Shown piece after piece: positions 19,828 through 29,141 of a stretch of DNA of 64,000 nt. Positions within the stretch are counted from its first letter, which is position 1, and every line of letters starts with the position of its first letter. Under the pieces are notes generated by a model. It was given only the letters and a program-made list of their open reading frames with translations, did not search any database and was not told the origin of the DNA. The position numbers and the translations under genes were made by a program. The stretch comes from Sulfitobacter guttiformis (GTDB lineage Bacteria > Pseudomonadota > Alphaproteobacteria > Rhodobacterales > Rhodobacteraceae), in assembly GCF_003610455.1 (NCBI RefSeq), contig NZ_RAQK01000001.1, positions 62,001-126,000 on the forward strand. The letters run 5' to 3'.

Positions 19828-20652
19828 ATGAAGATCGCCACATTCAACATCAACGGCATAAAGGCCCGCATCAACGCCCTTCCAGACTGGCTTGACGAAG
19901 CAAAGCCCGACGTTGTGTTGATGCAGGAGATCAAATCGGTCGACGAGGCATTTCCGGCCGAAATTTTCGAGGAACGTGGCTATAACGTAGAGGTGCATGG
20001 CCAAAAGTCCTTTAACGGAGTGGGGATCTTGTCGAAGCTCCCCCTAGAGGATGTGACACGCGGCCTGCCCGGACTTGACGGTGAACCCTATGTTGCTGAC
20101 GAACAGGCGCGCTATATCGAAGCAACTGTGGTGGGCGACACCCATTCTGTCCGGCTGTGCGGGTTGTACCTGCCCAACGGCAACCCCGTTGAGCTGAACG
20201 AGGATGGCACGCCGGTCGAGGGTGGCAAATACGCCTACAAGCTCGATTGGATGGACCGTTTGCGCGCGCGTGCGCAGGTACTGCTGGCGGAAGAAACTCC
20301 GTTTTTGATGGCGGGCGATTACAACATCATTCCGCAGGCAGAGGATGCCGCCACCCCTGACAGTTGGCGCGGCGATGCCCTGTTTCGCCCCGAAAGCCAT
20401 GCAAAGTGGCGGTCCCTTTTGAATCTTGGTCTAACCGAAGCGTTCCGCGCCCGCACGCAAGGACCCGGCCACTATAGTTTCTGGGATTATCAGGCAGGCG
20501 CATGGAACCGGAATAACGGCATCCGGATCGACCATTTCCTGCTGTGCCCCTATACTGCCGACCGTTTGATAGACTGCCAGATCGACAAGGACATCCGCGC
20601 CCGCGACAAGCCTTCGGATCACGTGCCGGTCTGGATTGATCTGGCGCTCTAG
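19828..20652 (+). CDS. xthA: Exodeoxyribonuclease III
   Basis: AP endonuclease/exonuclease of the EEP superfamily. Motifs: KIATFNINGIKARINAL, the catalytic Glu in VLMQEIKSVDEAFP, the GDYNIIPQAEDA metal site, NGIRIDHFLLC and the terminal SDHVPVWIDL. 274 residues. Its 3' end overlaps the convergent MFS gene by 4 bp. Confidence 0.96.
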   Translation: MKIATFNINGIKARINALPDWLDEAKPDVVLMQEIKSVDEAFPAEIFEERGYNVEVHGQKSFNGVGILSKLPLEDVTRGLPGLDGEPYVADEQARYIEATVVGDTHSVRLCGLYLPNGNPVELNEDGTPVEGGKYAYKLDWMDRLRARAQVLLAEETPFLMAGDYNIIPQAEDAATPDSWRGDALFRPESHAKWRSLLNLGLTEAFRARTQGPGHYSFWDYQAGAWNRNNGIRIDHFLLCPYTADRLIDCQIDKDIRARDKPSDHVPVWIDLAL

Positions 20653-21899
20653 GCCGGTTTGCCTGCCGCCAGCGGGCCGTTCAGTTCGTTATCCGGTTTC
20701 AGGCGCGCCTCACCCAACCGCGGGTGGAGCTTGGCCGTGAGCAAGAGCGCGACCACGCAGCCCGCACCCGCCAGAGCAAAGACGCCCGTAACCGGCGCCA
20801 CCAACAGCACCAGCCAGGCGCCCCCGGGTGTCGCGATGCCCGACACATCGCGGTAGGATGAATAAACCGCCGACATCTCTGTACGCTCTGATGGCTTGAC
20901 CGCCATTAAAAACGGCAGCCCGCCGCAGATATCCAGCAAAATAAGAAAGAAGCTGGCCGCAACCAGCAACGCGATCGTGACCCAAGGCGAAGTAATACCC
21001 AACCCTGCAATCCCGAAAAGCACCGCACATGTGGCAAAGCCTGTGCGCACAGATTGGCGGATCGAGCGGGCCTGTATCCAGCGTAGCATAAATGGCGTCA
21101 GGAACAGCGCCGCGTTGGTTGTGGACATAACTGCCCCGCCCAGTTGCGCCCCCATCCCGTTCCCGACGGCATAGATCGGCAGATAGACGATATAAGCCCA
21201 CCACCCGCACGACCGGATCACGGCGAACAACCAGCCCGCGACAAGGCGCGGCTGTCGGAAAAACCGGCCCAGATAGGCAACCGGATTGGGCGGTGGCCGC
21301 TTGGCCTTTGTGATGAGCTTACCGTTACCCATGCGCATGTAGGTAAAAACCAAAAGCATAACCCCCGCTGCGGACGCGGAGATGATGAAAGGCGCAGGAT
21401 GCCACCAATCCCAGAGAATGACCCCTGCAAATGGCCCGATCGTCCACCCCAGCGCGGAGTAAAACAGCCGCTGAGTCTCGCAGCGGCCGAGTTCGATCCG
21501 CGCGATATAATCAAGCACATAGGAGTTGAAGCATACAAATGTGGTGACCGTCGCAATGGAGTTGAGTGCAAGTGCCAGCACCGTCAACGCAGGCGTGCCC
21601 ACCATCGCCGAGCTACATCCCGCGATATAGCAAAAGCACCCGATAACATACATCCAGCGGCGCGGGATAAACCGGTTGAGGAACGGCACCAGCAGACCTG
21701 CCATCAGCGACACGATACCGATCATGAAATAGACCGAACTGATCCGTGCGGCATCGCCTAATGCCGCCAGCATCGCCACCGGAAATACCGAAACCAGCAT
21801 ACCGCGAACGACGGCTTCGCAACCCGCAAGGATCGCAAAACCCCGCACTGATGGCGCAGGCGCGTGGCGGAGCCACTCGGGTATTCGACGTTCAAACAT
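20649..21899 (-). CDS. MFS transporter
   Basis: A 416-residue polytopic protein with about 12 predicted hydrophobic helices in two blocks of six separated by a cytosolic basic loop (GNGKLITKAKRPPPNP). It lacks a diagnostic substrate motif. Ends convergently with xthA. Family call is from topology. Confidence 0.8.
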   Translation of the reverse strand: MFERRIPEWLRHAPAPSVRGFAILAGCEAVVRGMLVSVFPVAMLAALGDAARISSVYFMIGIVSLMAGLLVPFLNRFIPRRWMYVIGCFCYIAGCSSAMVGTPALTVLALALNSIATVTTFVCFNSYVLDYIARIELGRCETQRLFYSALGWTIGPFAGVILWDWWHPAPFIISASAAGVMLLVFTYMRMGNGKLITKAKRPPPNPVAYLGRFFRQPRLVAGWLFAVIRSCGWWAYIVYLPIYAVGNGMGAQLGGAVMSTTNAALFLTPFMLRWIQARSIRQSVRTGFATCAVLFGIAGLGITSPWVTIALLVAASFFLILLDICGGLPFLMAVKPSERTEMSAVYSSYRDVSGIATPGGAWLVLLVAPVTGVFALAGAGCVVALLLTAKLHPRLGEARLKPDNELNGPLAAGKPA

Positions 21900-22165
21900 C
21901 TATATCAAATCCGGCAAGATATCGCGATCATAGGCGCGCTTCAAAAGCGCTCAAGCAGCGCCGCGACTACCTTCACGCAAAAGCGACGTTAAGCGAGATA
22001 ATTCAACTATGATATAAATTTGATGCTTAGTGCATTGTATTCAAATCATAATGTTTTACGCCCATCCTACTGCAGAGCCAATCGTCTCTATCAGCGGGAA
22101 CATATCAGGGGCCAGCGCGGTTGTACTGGCAGACCCCGCGACGGGGGAAATATTGGAGTATCACG

Positions 22166-22693
22166 ATGAAAAATTTGGTTTTGAGCACAACAGCAGTAAT
22201 CGCATTGATGGGAAGTGCAGCTTTTGCGCAAACGACAAGCGTAGTACCAGCGTCTACAGTGTCACTCATCGAGGTCACCACCGATCTTGAAGCGATCCAG
22301 AATGCAGAAGCCGCCGAAGTTTGGGTCAACATCGACGCTGATTTGGCTTTGGCGATCGAGGCACGCTTTGCCGAGCGCATGGCAGCGGAGGGCGCGGAAA
22401 TAATCATCGACATCGATGAGGTATCCCTCGCCACTAGCTTTGAGCAAGCGATCGGTAGCGAAGAATCGTATCTGCAGGGCGATATTTTGTATCGCGTCCC
22501 TGGCCCCGATAACAATGCAAGTTACACCCTGAAAGTATCGTCGCTGCAGGCGCAGGCATTCTACCCCGATGGAACGTCGATCAGCGATATTACGCAGGGG
22601 AGCGACATCTACTATGCTGCGATGATCGACGCATTCGCAGATAACGTTGTGCGTAATCTGGACGCATCGCAGGAAGAGCTTGCTACCGAGTAA
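22166..22693 (+). CDS. Secreted hypothetical protein
   Basis: A 175-residue protein with a clear Sec signal peptide (MKNLVLSTTAVIALMGSAAFA, cleavage after AFA) exporting it to the periplasm. The ATG at 22166 is preferred over an in-frame upstream start because it directly begins the signal peptide. No domain is recognised; it is acidic and Asp/Ala-rich. It is the gene to the left of the Tn7-like element, but its stop is 229 bp from the element end. Confidence 0.7.
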   Translation: MKNLVLSTTAVIALMGSAAFAQTTSVVPASTVSLIEVTTDLEAIQNAEAAEVWVNIDADLALAIEARFAERMAAEGAEIIIDIDEVSLATSFEQAIGSEESYLQGDILYRVPGPDNNASYTLKVSSLQAQAFYPDGTSISDITQGSDIYYAAMIDAFADNVVRNLDASQEELATE

Positions 22694-22710
22694 GTCTTTC
22701 AGACGATCAT

Positions 22711-22745
22711 ATGGGGGGCGCGGGAAACCTCGCTCCCCATTTTTA
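22711..22745 (+). terminator. Hairpin after secreted protein gene
   Basis: ATGGGG pairs with CCCCAT with an inner GCG/CGC pairing, followed by TTTTTAT, 17 bp after the stop codon. The stem has a mismatch but the form is terminator-like. Confidence 0.6.
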
Positions 22746-22757
22746 TGGGTAACGACT

Positions 22758-22780
22758 TTTTGAAAACCTTGTTTTCAAAA
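22758..22780. repeat. Perfect inverted repeat outside the transposon
   Basis: TTTTGAAAAC and GTTTTCAAAA form a 10-bp perfect inverted repeat with a 3-nt loop. A second palindrome, CGGCTAGCCTAGCCG, lies at 22799-22813. Both sit between the secreted protein gene and the left end of the Tn7-like element and belong to the host flank. Confidence 0.6.
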
Positions 22781-22916
22781 TGATCAATGAATTCAGCTCG
22801 GCTAGCCTAGCCGCGCTAAAAGAAAATCACATGAGAACGTTTTTCGCCGGATGATCAGTTCGGCAAAATATCCCCCGGGTAGCCGACTTATGCATTGCAA
22901 TCTGCGTGACAGGGGC

Positions 22917-22921
22917 TTTTC
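22917..22921. repeat. Left target site duplication TTTTC
   Basis: Five bases, TTTTC, directly abut the TGTATAGT terminus of the element. The identical TTTTC abuts the other terminus at 44376-44380. A 5-bp duplication is the Tn7 hallmark. Confidence 0.9.
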
Positions 22922-23041
22922 TGTATAGTGAAGCATAACTTTCACAATTTTTGACCCAAAACCCCTATTTGTATAAAGTTGATTTTGACCGCAGCCATAC
23001 TGGAAGCATCGGATTCACCGTTTGGAAGCATCAAATTCACC
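22922..23041 (+). repeat. Left (tns-side) transposon end with three TnsB-like sites
   Basis: The terminal 8 bp TGTATAGT is followed by site L1 GAAGCATAACTTTCAC (22930-22945), then L2 TGGAAGCATCGGATTCACC (23001-23019) and L3 TGGAAGCATCAAATTCACC (23023-23041). The consensus GAAGCAT-n4-TTCAC is the probable TnsB binding sequence. The tniQ stop at 23050 lies just inside. Confidence 0.88.
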
Positions 23042-23049
23042 AGCTTTTG

Positions 23050-25005
23050 TCATTTTTTTGTTTTTCCTGAAAGATTGAGCTTGGCGATTTCTTTGCTCCT
23101 TTTATAGCGACCCTCTTTTGGAAGGGGGTGAGCTGCCTCTAAATCTGATGCAACCGACAGAACTTCGTCACGCCGATAAATTTCAGCACCAACCCACTTT
23201 GGATCGCATATTGTATCGACACTTTTCTCTTTGAGAACGCGGCTTACGATGCTCCAGTTTATTCCAAACATTCGTCCAATCAGACCAGGAGTCAGGTACA
23301 TCTCTTGAAAATGCTCAATCTCAGTATGGGAGAAAAATATAGATTTAGTGACTTTTTTGGTTTCGCGCTGTTTTACCGCGATCAACCAAGGTCCACCGTT
23401 TTCTGTGGAGATGAGGCGCTTTATCGCAGCCCGCCGAATACCCAGAACTGATGCGGCGGAAGTCAAACTACACAAATCACACCCTTGGAATTCTTTAATT
23501 TTGTTAACCACATCCAAATAGCAAAAGCGAAGATGATCAATGCGGTTTCCGCCTTGTAGTAGGCATGTTTTTGGCAATTCCCCATCGAGTAGCCACATAA
23601 AGACCTGACTTGTATCTGTTCGCAGACGAGACGCCTCAGATAGACTGACATATCCATCTACTTCGGAGGAAATAATGGGCAGACCATTGCAAACAACTCC
23701 CAAAAATTCGTTCAGGTCATCGCGGTTAAAGTTACCACGTAGCTGACCCCTGTGCTCTTCTACCAGCGGCGTGATCGACTTAATGGTTTCGTTGCGCACA
23801 AGGTGTCCTACTTGGTTCGTGCTACCTCCAAGGAATCTTGCAACCTGATTTTGTGGGATAGAATTTGCAATACGACCAATAACGCGTTCAGCTTCCTCCA
23901 CTGGGAAAACCAACTGATTGGAAGCTTCACGATCCACTGACTGAGGTATCAACCCAGTTGTACGCGCCAGGCCGAAAAGCCTGAATTTGTTAATGCCAAT
24001 GGCTAATGACAAGGAACTTACTGAGTGGACTTTCCGCTTCGTAACAACTTCGCCAAATACGATTTCACCTGCACCAATTGAAAAGTTTTCTACAATCGAT
24101 TCACGTACCACATTGACGATCGGTCCAAGGCCGCCGGTTCGAACGGACTTCTTTATTGAATTGTAAAGGTAACCGAACACTGCCTGCGGACCTGTCCTTC
24201 CACTTTTGCGTCCGGATGAAACTTTAACATTATGCAGAACATCTTTGATCGCTTCAGGACCCAGGGAGCACACATGAAAGCCCACATCACCCACAGCGGC
24301 CCAATCTGTATCAGTATATTCTTTTACTACTGCTTGGGATCCATCAAGAAACAGACTGCCAATCATTTCGCAAGCTCGGACCCCCTCCGAAATGCCCTGA
24401 CCATCAAGCCAAGGTATATTCGCCCGAGTTCCGTTCATGCGGTCAATAACGTAGTCTTGAAGCACACCGGGATTACGCCGTACGGATGAAGCCACGGTAT
24501 CCATGTCCACGTCGGATTGCTCGATCAGCTTCGCTAAATCATATGCCTGAACACCATACCGTGAATCGATTGAAGCCAGCTCCATACAATGAATCGGGCA
24601 AACTTTTACTGGTCGGAGCTGCCAGATCCACCTTTGTCGGAAAAGGCCAGCTCCAGAAGGTCCTGAGGATTTCGCATCGGCATTCAAACATTCGGGGCAA
24701 TAGTGGACCTTTGTCCTTCGAAGTGTAGAAACATCAAGAGTCTCACCGCGCAGTGAAAATGCGCCATCGCTTTGCAATTGTACGGTATTAAATTTGAGGA
24801 CTTCAGGCTCAATACCAGACAAGGCCGCCGTAAGTTCGACAAAATTGGCATCGCCATTCCTGAAAGCTCTGGCACCAAGGCCCACATAACTACAAAATTG
24901 ACGGGCGTTTACACCAGCGTGAACGGTCCCAAGGCGAGCAAAGTATCCCTGCGACAACTCATCACTGTGAAATGAAACCGAAGGTTCAAGGCGTTCAGAG
25001 ATCAT
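23050..25005 (-). CDS. tniQ: TniQ/TnsD-like target-selection protein
   Basis: The 651-residue protein carries the TniQ N-terminal zinc domain: Cys103, Cys106, Cys136 and His139 in YCPEC...VCPIH, separated by the family's W-x-L segment (RWIWQLRPVK). The remaining 500 residues are rich in helix-turn-helix-like segments (for example MYLTPGLIGRMFGINWSIVSRVLKEK). It is longer than short TniQ proteins of CRISPR-associated elements and comparable in size to TnsD, which binds a specific attachment site and recruits TnsC. Here it is a good candidate for recognising the 3' end of the adjacent hnh gene. The start overlaps the tnsC stop by 4 bp (ATGA). Confidence 0.88.
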   Translation of the reverse strand: MISERLEPSVSFHSDELSQGYFARLGTVHAGVNARQFCSYVGLGARAFRNGDANFVELTAALSGIEPEVLKFNTVQLQSDGAFSLRGETLDVSTLRRTKVHYCPECLNADAKSSGPSGAGLFRQRWIWQLRPVKVCPIHCMELASIDSRYGVQAYDLAKLIEQSDVDMDTVASSVRRNPGVLQDYVIDRMNGTRANIPWLDGQGISEGVRACEMIGSLFLDGSQAVVKEYTDTDWAAVGDVGFHVCSLGPEAIKDVLHNVKVSSGRKSGRTGPQAVFGYLYNSIKKSVRTGGLGPIVNVVRESIVENFSIGAGEIVFGEVVTKRKVHSVSSLSLAIGINKFRLFGLARTTGLIPQSVDREASNQLVFPVEEAERVIGRIANSIPQNQVARFLGGSTNQVGHLVRNETIKSITPLVEEHRGQLRGNFNRDDLNEFLGVVCNGLPIISSEVDGYVSLSEASRLRTDTSQVFMWLLDGELPKTCLLQGGNRIDHLRFCYLDVVNKIKEFQGCDLCSLTSAASVLGIRRAAIKRLISTENGGPWLIAVKQRETKKVTKSIFFSHTEIEHFQEMYLTPGLIGRMFGINWSIVSRVLKEKSVDTICDPKWVGAEIYRRDEVLSVASDLEAAHPLPKEGRYKRSKEIAKLNLSGKTKK

Positions 25006-26105
25006 CTGGCTACCTTTTTGTTTACCCTTCGACCCTTATTTTTTGCCCGAAAATCAGACTGCGAATTGTCAAAAAGCACCTCTGATGTGTCTGCTTCAGC
25101 ACTTGTACCATCGACCCATCCCGGAAATTCGAATGGATTTACTGGATTGTAGTGTTTGAAAGTGAGTTCGAAGGTCGCCTTGAAATCTTCGATATCAAGC
25201 GCTACAGCACCATCCTCTTTCGCACGAACGACAGACGTTGCGATCAATCGCATACAGCGCCCATAACTCCCCTTACAACCATCGTACACGCGGTCAGAAA
25301 AGTATGGGTCGCTACTTACGGTAGGGTTCAATTTCAATCCTGCGTCACTTGCAAGTTGCTGAATCGCTTTTCCAATCATACTTACCGTATCGCTGCGTGG
25401 AAATGCTTCCAGCTGAAAATCAAGCAACCGGCCAGCCAGCTCATCGTTCTGAGGATCGTCATAGATAAAGCTGCGGAGTTTTGTTGTTCCAATCGTAATG
25501 AGGCAATAGCCGCCGCCATCTTGCAGAAACGTTTTCAAGAATAGGTTTACTGGTTCTGACGGCTTCAACAGGTTGTGAACTTCGTCCAGAATGACGATTT
25601 TAATGCCTTTCAACTTCAGCCGATGAGTTGCCAATTCATTCGCTTGTGCTCTTGTCATTTGAGCAGGAAACGTTGTGAAACCCGTTTTGGCGCAGATATC
25701 CTTATATACACCTTTCACGGTGGCATCCGTGCGAAGGCGGCAATAAAGTATTGATGGCCCGCATTTATCGACATCAATCTCTTCATCAAGGACCTTCGAC
25801 AAAACCTGCTGCACAAGAAAGGACTTCCCCTCACGCGCAGGAGCCGTCACCGCAATACCCATTGTCTCGTTCTGAAATCTCTTTGGCTCTGACAGAATGT
25901 TTCCGTCTTCGTCGCGCTTCAAAACCATCTCAAGTCGTTGTACGAGTTGATTGTCCCAATTGCTGACCATATAGCGCTTCAGCAGCCAGTCAGACAGCTC
26001 TGCAGTATCGTTCAAACCAGGGCGCGGATCATCCAGCATTACAGCGGAAGATGGCGTTTGATCTGGTTCAGCCGCCAGGGCTTGGCTTTCAATATTCATG
26101 CTCAT
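25002..26105 (-). CDS. tnsC: TnsC-like AAA+ ATPase
   Basis: AAA+ regulator that in Tn7 forms filaments on target DNA and activates TnsAB. Walker A is TAPAREGKS (residues 87-95) and Walker B VILDEVHNLL (171-180, DE at 174-175). A sensor-1-like region LITIGTTKLRS follows. The 367-residue length is shorter than Tn7 TnsC (about 555) and closer to TnsC of minimal Tn7-like and Tn5053-type elements. The C-terminus is basic (KNKGRRVNKKVAR). It overlaps tnsB and tniQ by 4 bp each. Confidence 0.87.
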   Translation of the reverse strand: MSMNIESQALAAEPDQTPSSAVMLDDPRPGLNDTAELSDWLLKRYMVSNWDNQLVQRLEMVLKRDEDGNILSEPKRFQNETMGIAVTAPAREGKSFLVQQVLSKVLDEEIDVDKCGPSILYCRLRTDATVKGVYKDICAKTGFTTFPAQMTRAQANELATHRLKLKGIKIVILDEVHNLLKPSEPVNLFLKTFLQDGGGYCLITIGTTKLRSFIYDDPQNDELAGRLLDFQLEAFPRSDTVSMIGKAIQQLASDAGLKLNPTVSSDPYFSDRVYDGCKGSYGRCMRLIATSVVRAKEDGAVALDIEDFKATFELTFKHYNPVNPFEFPGWVDGTSAEADTSEVLFDNSQSDFRAKNKGRRVNKKVAR

Positions 26106-28414
26106 TCCATTGTCCCAGGCTTGAAAATATCTTTCGGACGTCGGCCTCGCGCCGCCGTACGGTCGGTTGGTTTGACATGAGCACCTGAATTCTGATCTCC
26201 CGAACCTGCACTGGTGCCCCGCGCATGCGCTCCACCTTCATCATCCGCGCCGCCTACAGGGACGCCATAAAGGCTATGTGTTTGCGCGCTCGCGATCATC
26301 GTGGTGGGCGTAGCAAAATAACGCAGAGCACGCTGCTCTGTCTTAAGAAGGAGCTCTGGGGTCATAGTTTTCCTCGTGACCTTTCGTCTGGTCGCAATGC
26401 GGTCTTGAATTAGACTGTCGATCTTTTGCTCAGCACTTCTGCGTGTTGCCTCAGCATCAGGGTTGCGTTCGACTTCCTCTCTTTTGAGGATCAGTAGCCA
26501 TTCATCCAAATTGACACCGCGGGCACGTGGATCCATGACCTCAAGCGGGATCCACGTGCGTGGCTTAATCTCAACCTGAATCTCGCTCAGGTTCTCTTCC
26601 CACCATCGGATTTTAAAGGCGCGATTTGGATCGCGCAAAAGCTCGCGAGCGAAAACCTTAGAAGAATAGTTGGCATGCATTACTCGGATACCAGTTGTTT
26701 GCGCACGACGAAAAAACGTTGTCCCAAAGATATGGGTCATGTTCTTCAATGCTGGGATCGGCCTACATCCAATTCCAACCCTCATCTCGTGGTTCCATAA
26801 GTCAGCTGGGGTCAGATTATCTCGCCCACCGTTCTCGTCGTTATGATAGATATCGACGATCCAGACCGTCAGAACTTGAATAAGATCATCAAGCGTCATG
26901 ACCGCCTCAGCCTCGGCGTCGTATTCGCCGCGCTCACCGATGTTAGAAAATGTTTTTCCCGGTATTTTCGCGAGCAAGCCTCTATTTACGGTCTTGAACA
27001 CCCGCTCTACCGCTGCCCGAATAAAGGCCTTCGCCTTCGGCGCCGACACCTTATCGATGCGGAGCTGGGCGCATAGCATTTCGGTAGCGCCAGCGAGGTA
27101 AGCATTCCCAGAATCGTGCATGACTTTTTCCGGCCGCAGAAACTGGTTCCATTCCCCTTCTGCCCCGCATGCTTCAGCAAGCTTTGTTTTATCCGACATC
27201 GCCATGAGGAAAGTGCGCTTTGCCAGATCCGGCGTTGCGGTCATTCCGATCTGCATGCCCAGAATACATCCGGTGTAGACGTCAATCATGACCGACATAA
27301 TGACCCGCAGAGGCTTAGCTTCTGATATCCCCAATGCGCGCAGTTTTTCTTCGCCGAGGAAGTGAACAAGGTATGGATACGGCACGATGGTCATCAGATC
27401 GACGTCATTTTCATCGATCATGACGATCTGACCGGCTCTTTCAACATTCAGCCCCATTCCGACAATGAACCTGTTGCGATCCATATAGTCAGAACCATTT
27501 TTCCTTAAAATACTTTCAAGTGGTGAAATGGCTTTGATCCACGCGCTGACAGTCTTGAGCGAAGGTGGAACAACCTTGTTTACAGCCTCACGTTCCTTGA
27601 CTTCGATAAGTTCACCCACCGCTTCACGGATTTCAATAGCCGCAAGAAGGCTTTGCCTCTTGGCATTGACCTTTGAAGTGATCTTATCGTGAACGTCAGT
27701 TTTTGGCACCTTTTCAAGCGTTTCATATTGATCAATTACAGCTTTGAGAATTTCAACTACTTCTGGAGCCAGTTTACTCGTGCTGTTCCCAGAGAGATGG
27801 CGGTTGTCGACAAGATTACAAAATCCGTGCGTTCGCAGTTGTTCGTCCCACCGTTTGATGGTTTGAGCCGTTGCAGAGTCAATTGGAATCGATTTCTTTC
27901 GAAACGGATGGCGACGAAGCTTTTCTATCGTGCCACTCAACTGGGCAATCCGACCAGGCAATTTTCGGAGAATAACCGACTCGATCCCCTTGATTTCAGA
28001 TCGTGTCCGCTTGAGTATCCCGCGCTCTTGGCAAATTTCACGCATCAGCATCACAGAGGCGAAGCGCAGAATGAGATCCTGTGCTGGGCTCTCGTCAAGT
28101 GAAGCTACAAACTGGGGTTTGAACGTCTGACTATGGTCGATGAAAACATAGTCACCCTCATCGATATCAAGCGTTCCATCCATTAACGCGGCCGTCAATT
28201 CATGGTGCGGAACAATACGCCGTCCTACAAACTCCAAATCTGGTCGAGAGCCCTTCATAATAGCCGGGATATTTTCAGCCTCGGGATCGGGGGAATACTC
28301 AATCATATGGCCTTGAACAGCCTGCCTGATGAATGTGATCTTGCGGTTTTGAAATCGGCCTGTTGTGCCAGGTTCAAAGCGGAAGACTGGAGTGGATGTC
28401 TGGGCGTCAATCAT
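26102..28414 (-). CDS. tnsB: TnsB-like DDE transposase
   Basis: DDE integrase-type transposase that binds the ends and joins the 3' strand. With the ATG at 28414 the catalytic residues are Asp334 (IVMIDENDVD), Asp434 (KVMHDSGNAY) and Glu470 (AAVERVF), a DD(35)E spacing that matches the TnsB/retroviral integrase superfamily. An N-terminal helix-turn-helix region (RTHGFCNL, KTVSAWIKAI) should bind the repeats at the ends. The ATG at 28414 is preferred because it overlaps the tnsA stop by 8 bp (ATGATTGA); an ATG at 28492 extends the frame by 26 residues. A disordered, basic C-terminal tail may contact TnsC. 770 residues. Confidence 0.9.
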   Translation of the reverse strand: MIDAQTSTPVFRFEPGTTGRFQNRKITFIRQAVQGHMIEYSPDPEAENIPAIMKGSRPDLEFVGRRIVPHHELTAALMDGTLDIDEGDYVFIDHSQTFKPQFVASLDESPAQDLILRFASVMLMREICQERGILKRTRSEIKGIESVILRKLPGRIAQLSGTIEKLRRHPFRKKSIPIDSATAQTIKRWDEQLRTHGFCNLVDNRHLSGNSTSKLAPEVVEILKAVIDQYETLEKVPKTDVHDKITSKVNAKRQSLLAAIEIREAVGELIEVKEREAVNKVVPPSLKTVSAWIKAISPLESILRKNGSDYMDRNRFIVGMGLNVERAGQIVMIDENDVDLMTIVPYPYLVHFLGEEKLRALGISEAKPLRVIMSVMIDVYTGCILGMQIGMTATPDLAKRTFLMAMSDKTKLAEACGAEGEWNQFLRPEKVMHDSGNAYLAGATEMLCAQLRIDKVSAPKAKAFIRAAVERVFKTVNRGLLAKIPGKTFSNIGERGEYDAEAEAVMTLDDLIQVLTVWIVDIYHNDENGGRDNLTPADLWNHEMRVGIGCRPIPALKNMTHIFGTTFFRRAQTTGIRVMHANYSSKVFARELLRDPNRAFKIRWWEENLSEIQVEIKPRTWIPLEVMDPRARGVNLDEWLLILKREEVERNPDAEATRRSAEQKIDSLIQDRIATRRKVTRKTMTPELLLKTEQRALRYFATPTTMIASAQTHSLYGVPVGGADDEGGAHARGTSAGSGDQNSGAHVKPTDRTAARGRRPKDIFKPGTME

Positions 28415-29141
28415 GGGTGGCCACACCCCGCACAACCACAGAGTCTCGACTGATTTTTTCATGCTTCCACAAAACAAGATGTCCAGATCCAATCAAGCGC
28501 ACCAACGCCCGGAAGCCCCGCGGCCCTCTGTTAATCTGGCAGATAAGTTCGTCGAGTTTAGCTTTCGAAGTCACGTCAGCAACAACGGTCAAAGCGATGG
28601 CGTCAACATCCGCTTCTTCGTCGCGGCAGCCTCGAATAAGCTCAGCGTTGAAAAGCGTAATCGGATCGCGGGCAAACTCTGTAACGAGATACAACTCATC
28701 GAAAAGCTTTTTCTGACGCCCATCTTCTCTTACCTGTGCAATTTCGTCTTGGAAATCCTCAGTTACGTAGACTGTGGGCTTGTCAGTGAGACCGAAACGT
28801 TTGCCGCCTTCCTTGATGACCAAGTGATCCAGATAATGTTCGCGGGTCTCCTTTTTACCATCTTGGTAATGAAACGGACCCACCTGCTCGATGACATCAA
28901 GCGTGTCAGTTTCAGCAAGTGCAATCATGCGCGTATGGTATTCACCCATGCTGCCACATTTAGAAATTTGGCCCGGATCTTCATCACTGTCATGAATGAC
29001 CATCTGAATTACGAAATGGCCATGTGCTGACTTTGGGATCTGGTGTATTGCACGAGATGGCCTCGGCTCATTCCATACATATTCAGAGCTCACGGCTTCA
29101 GCCCCATGTTTTCCTTTGCCCGAAGTGAAGGGCTCCGCCAA
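28407..29141 (-). CDS. tnsA: TnsA-like restriction-endonuclease subunit
   Basis: TnsA cleaves the 5' strand so that Tn7 moves by cut and paste. This 244-residue protein shows a PD-(D/E)xK-like sequence: Glu67 in GSMGEYHT, Asp105 in EHYLDHLVI and Lys121 in LTDKPTVYV, aligned with the E, D and Q-x-K of Tn7 TnsA; the Q position is a Thr here. The start is TTG at 29141 with a GAGGAG ribosome-binding site 8 bp upstream. It is first in the tnsA-tnsB-tnsC-tniQ operon. The assignment rests on these motifs and on operon position. Confidence 0.75.
   Translation of the reverse strand: MAEPFTSGKGKHGAEAVSSEYVWNEPRPSRAIHQIPKSAHGHFVIQMVIHDSDEDPGQISKCGSMGEYHTRMIALAETDTLDVIEQVGPFHYQDGKKETREHYLDHLVIKEGGKRFGLTDKPTVYVTEDFQDEIAQVREDGRQKKLFDELYLVTEFARDPITLFNAELIRGCRDEEADVDAIALTVVADVTSKAKLDELICQINRGPRGFRALVRLIGSGHLVLWKHEKISRDSVVVRGVATHD

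Noticed and set aside
22166..22693. Secreted protein gene as the attachment site
   Set aside because: Its stop codon is 229 bp from the left end, whereas the hnh stop is 20 bp from the right end; Tn7-like elements sit close to the recognised gene's end.
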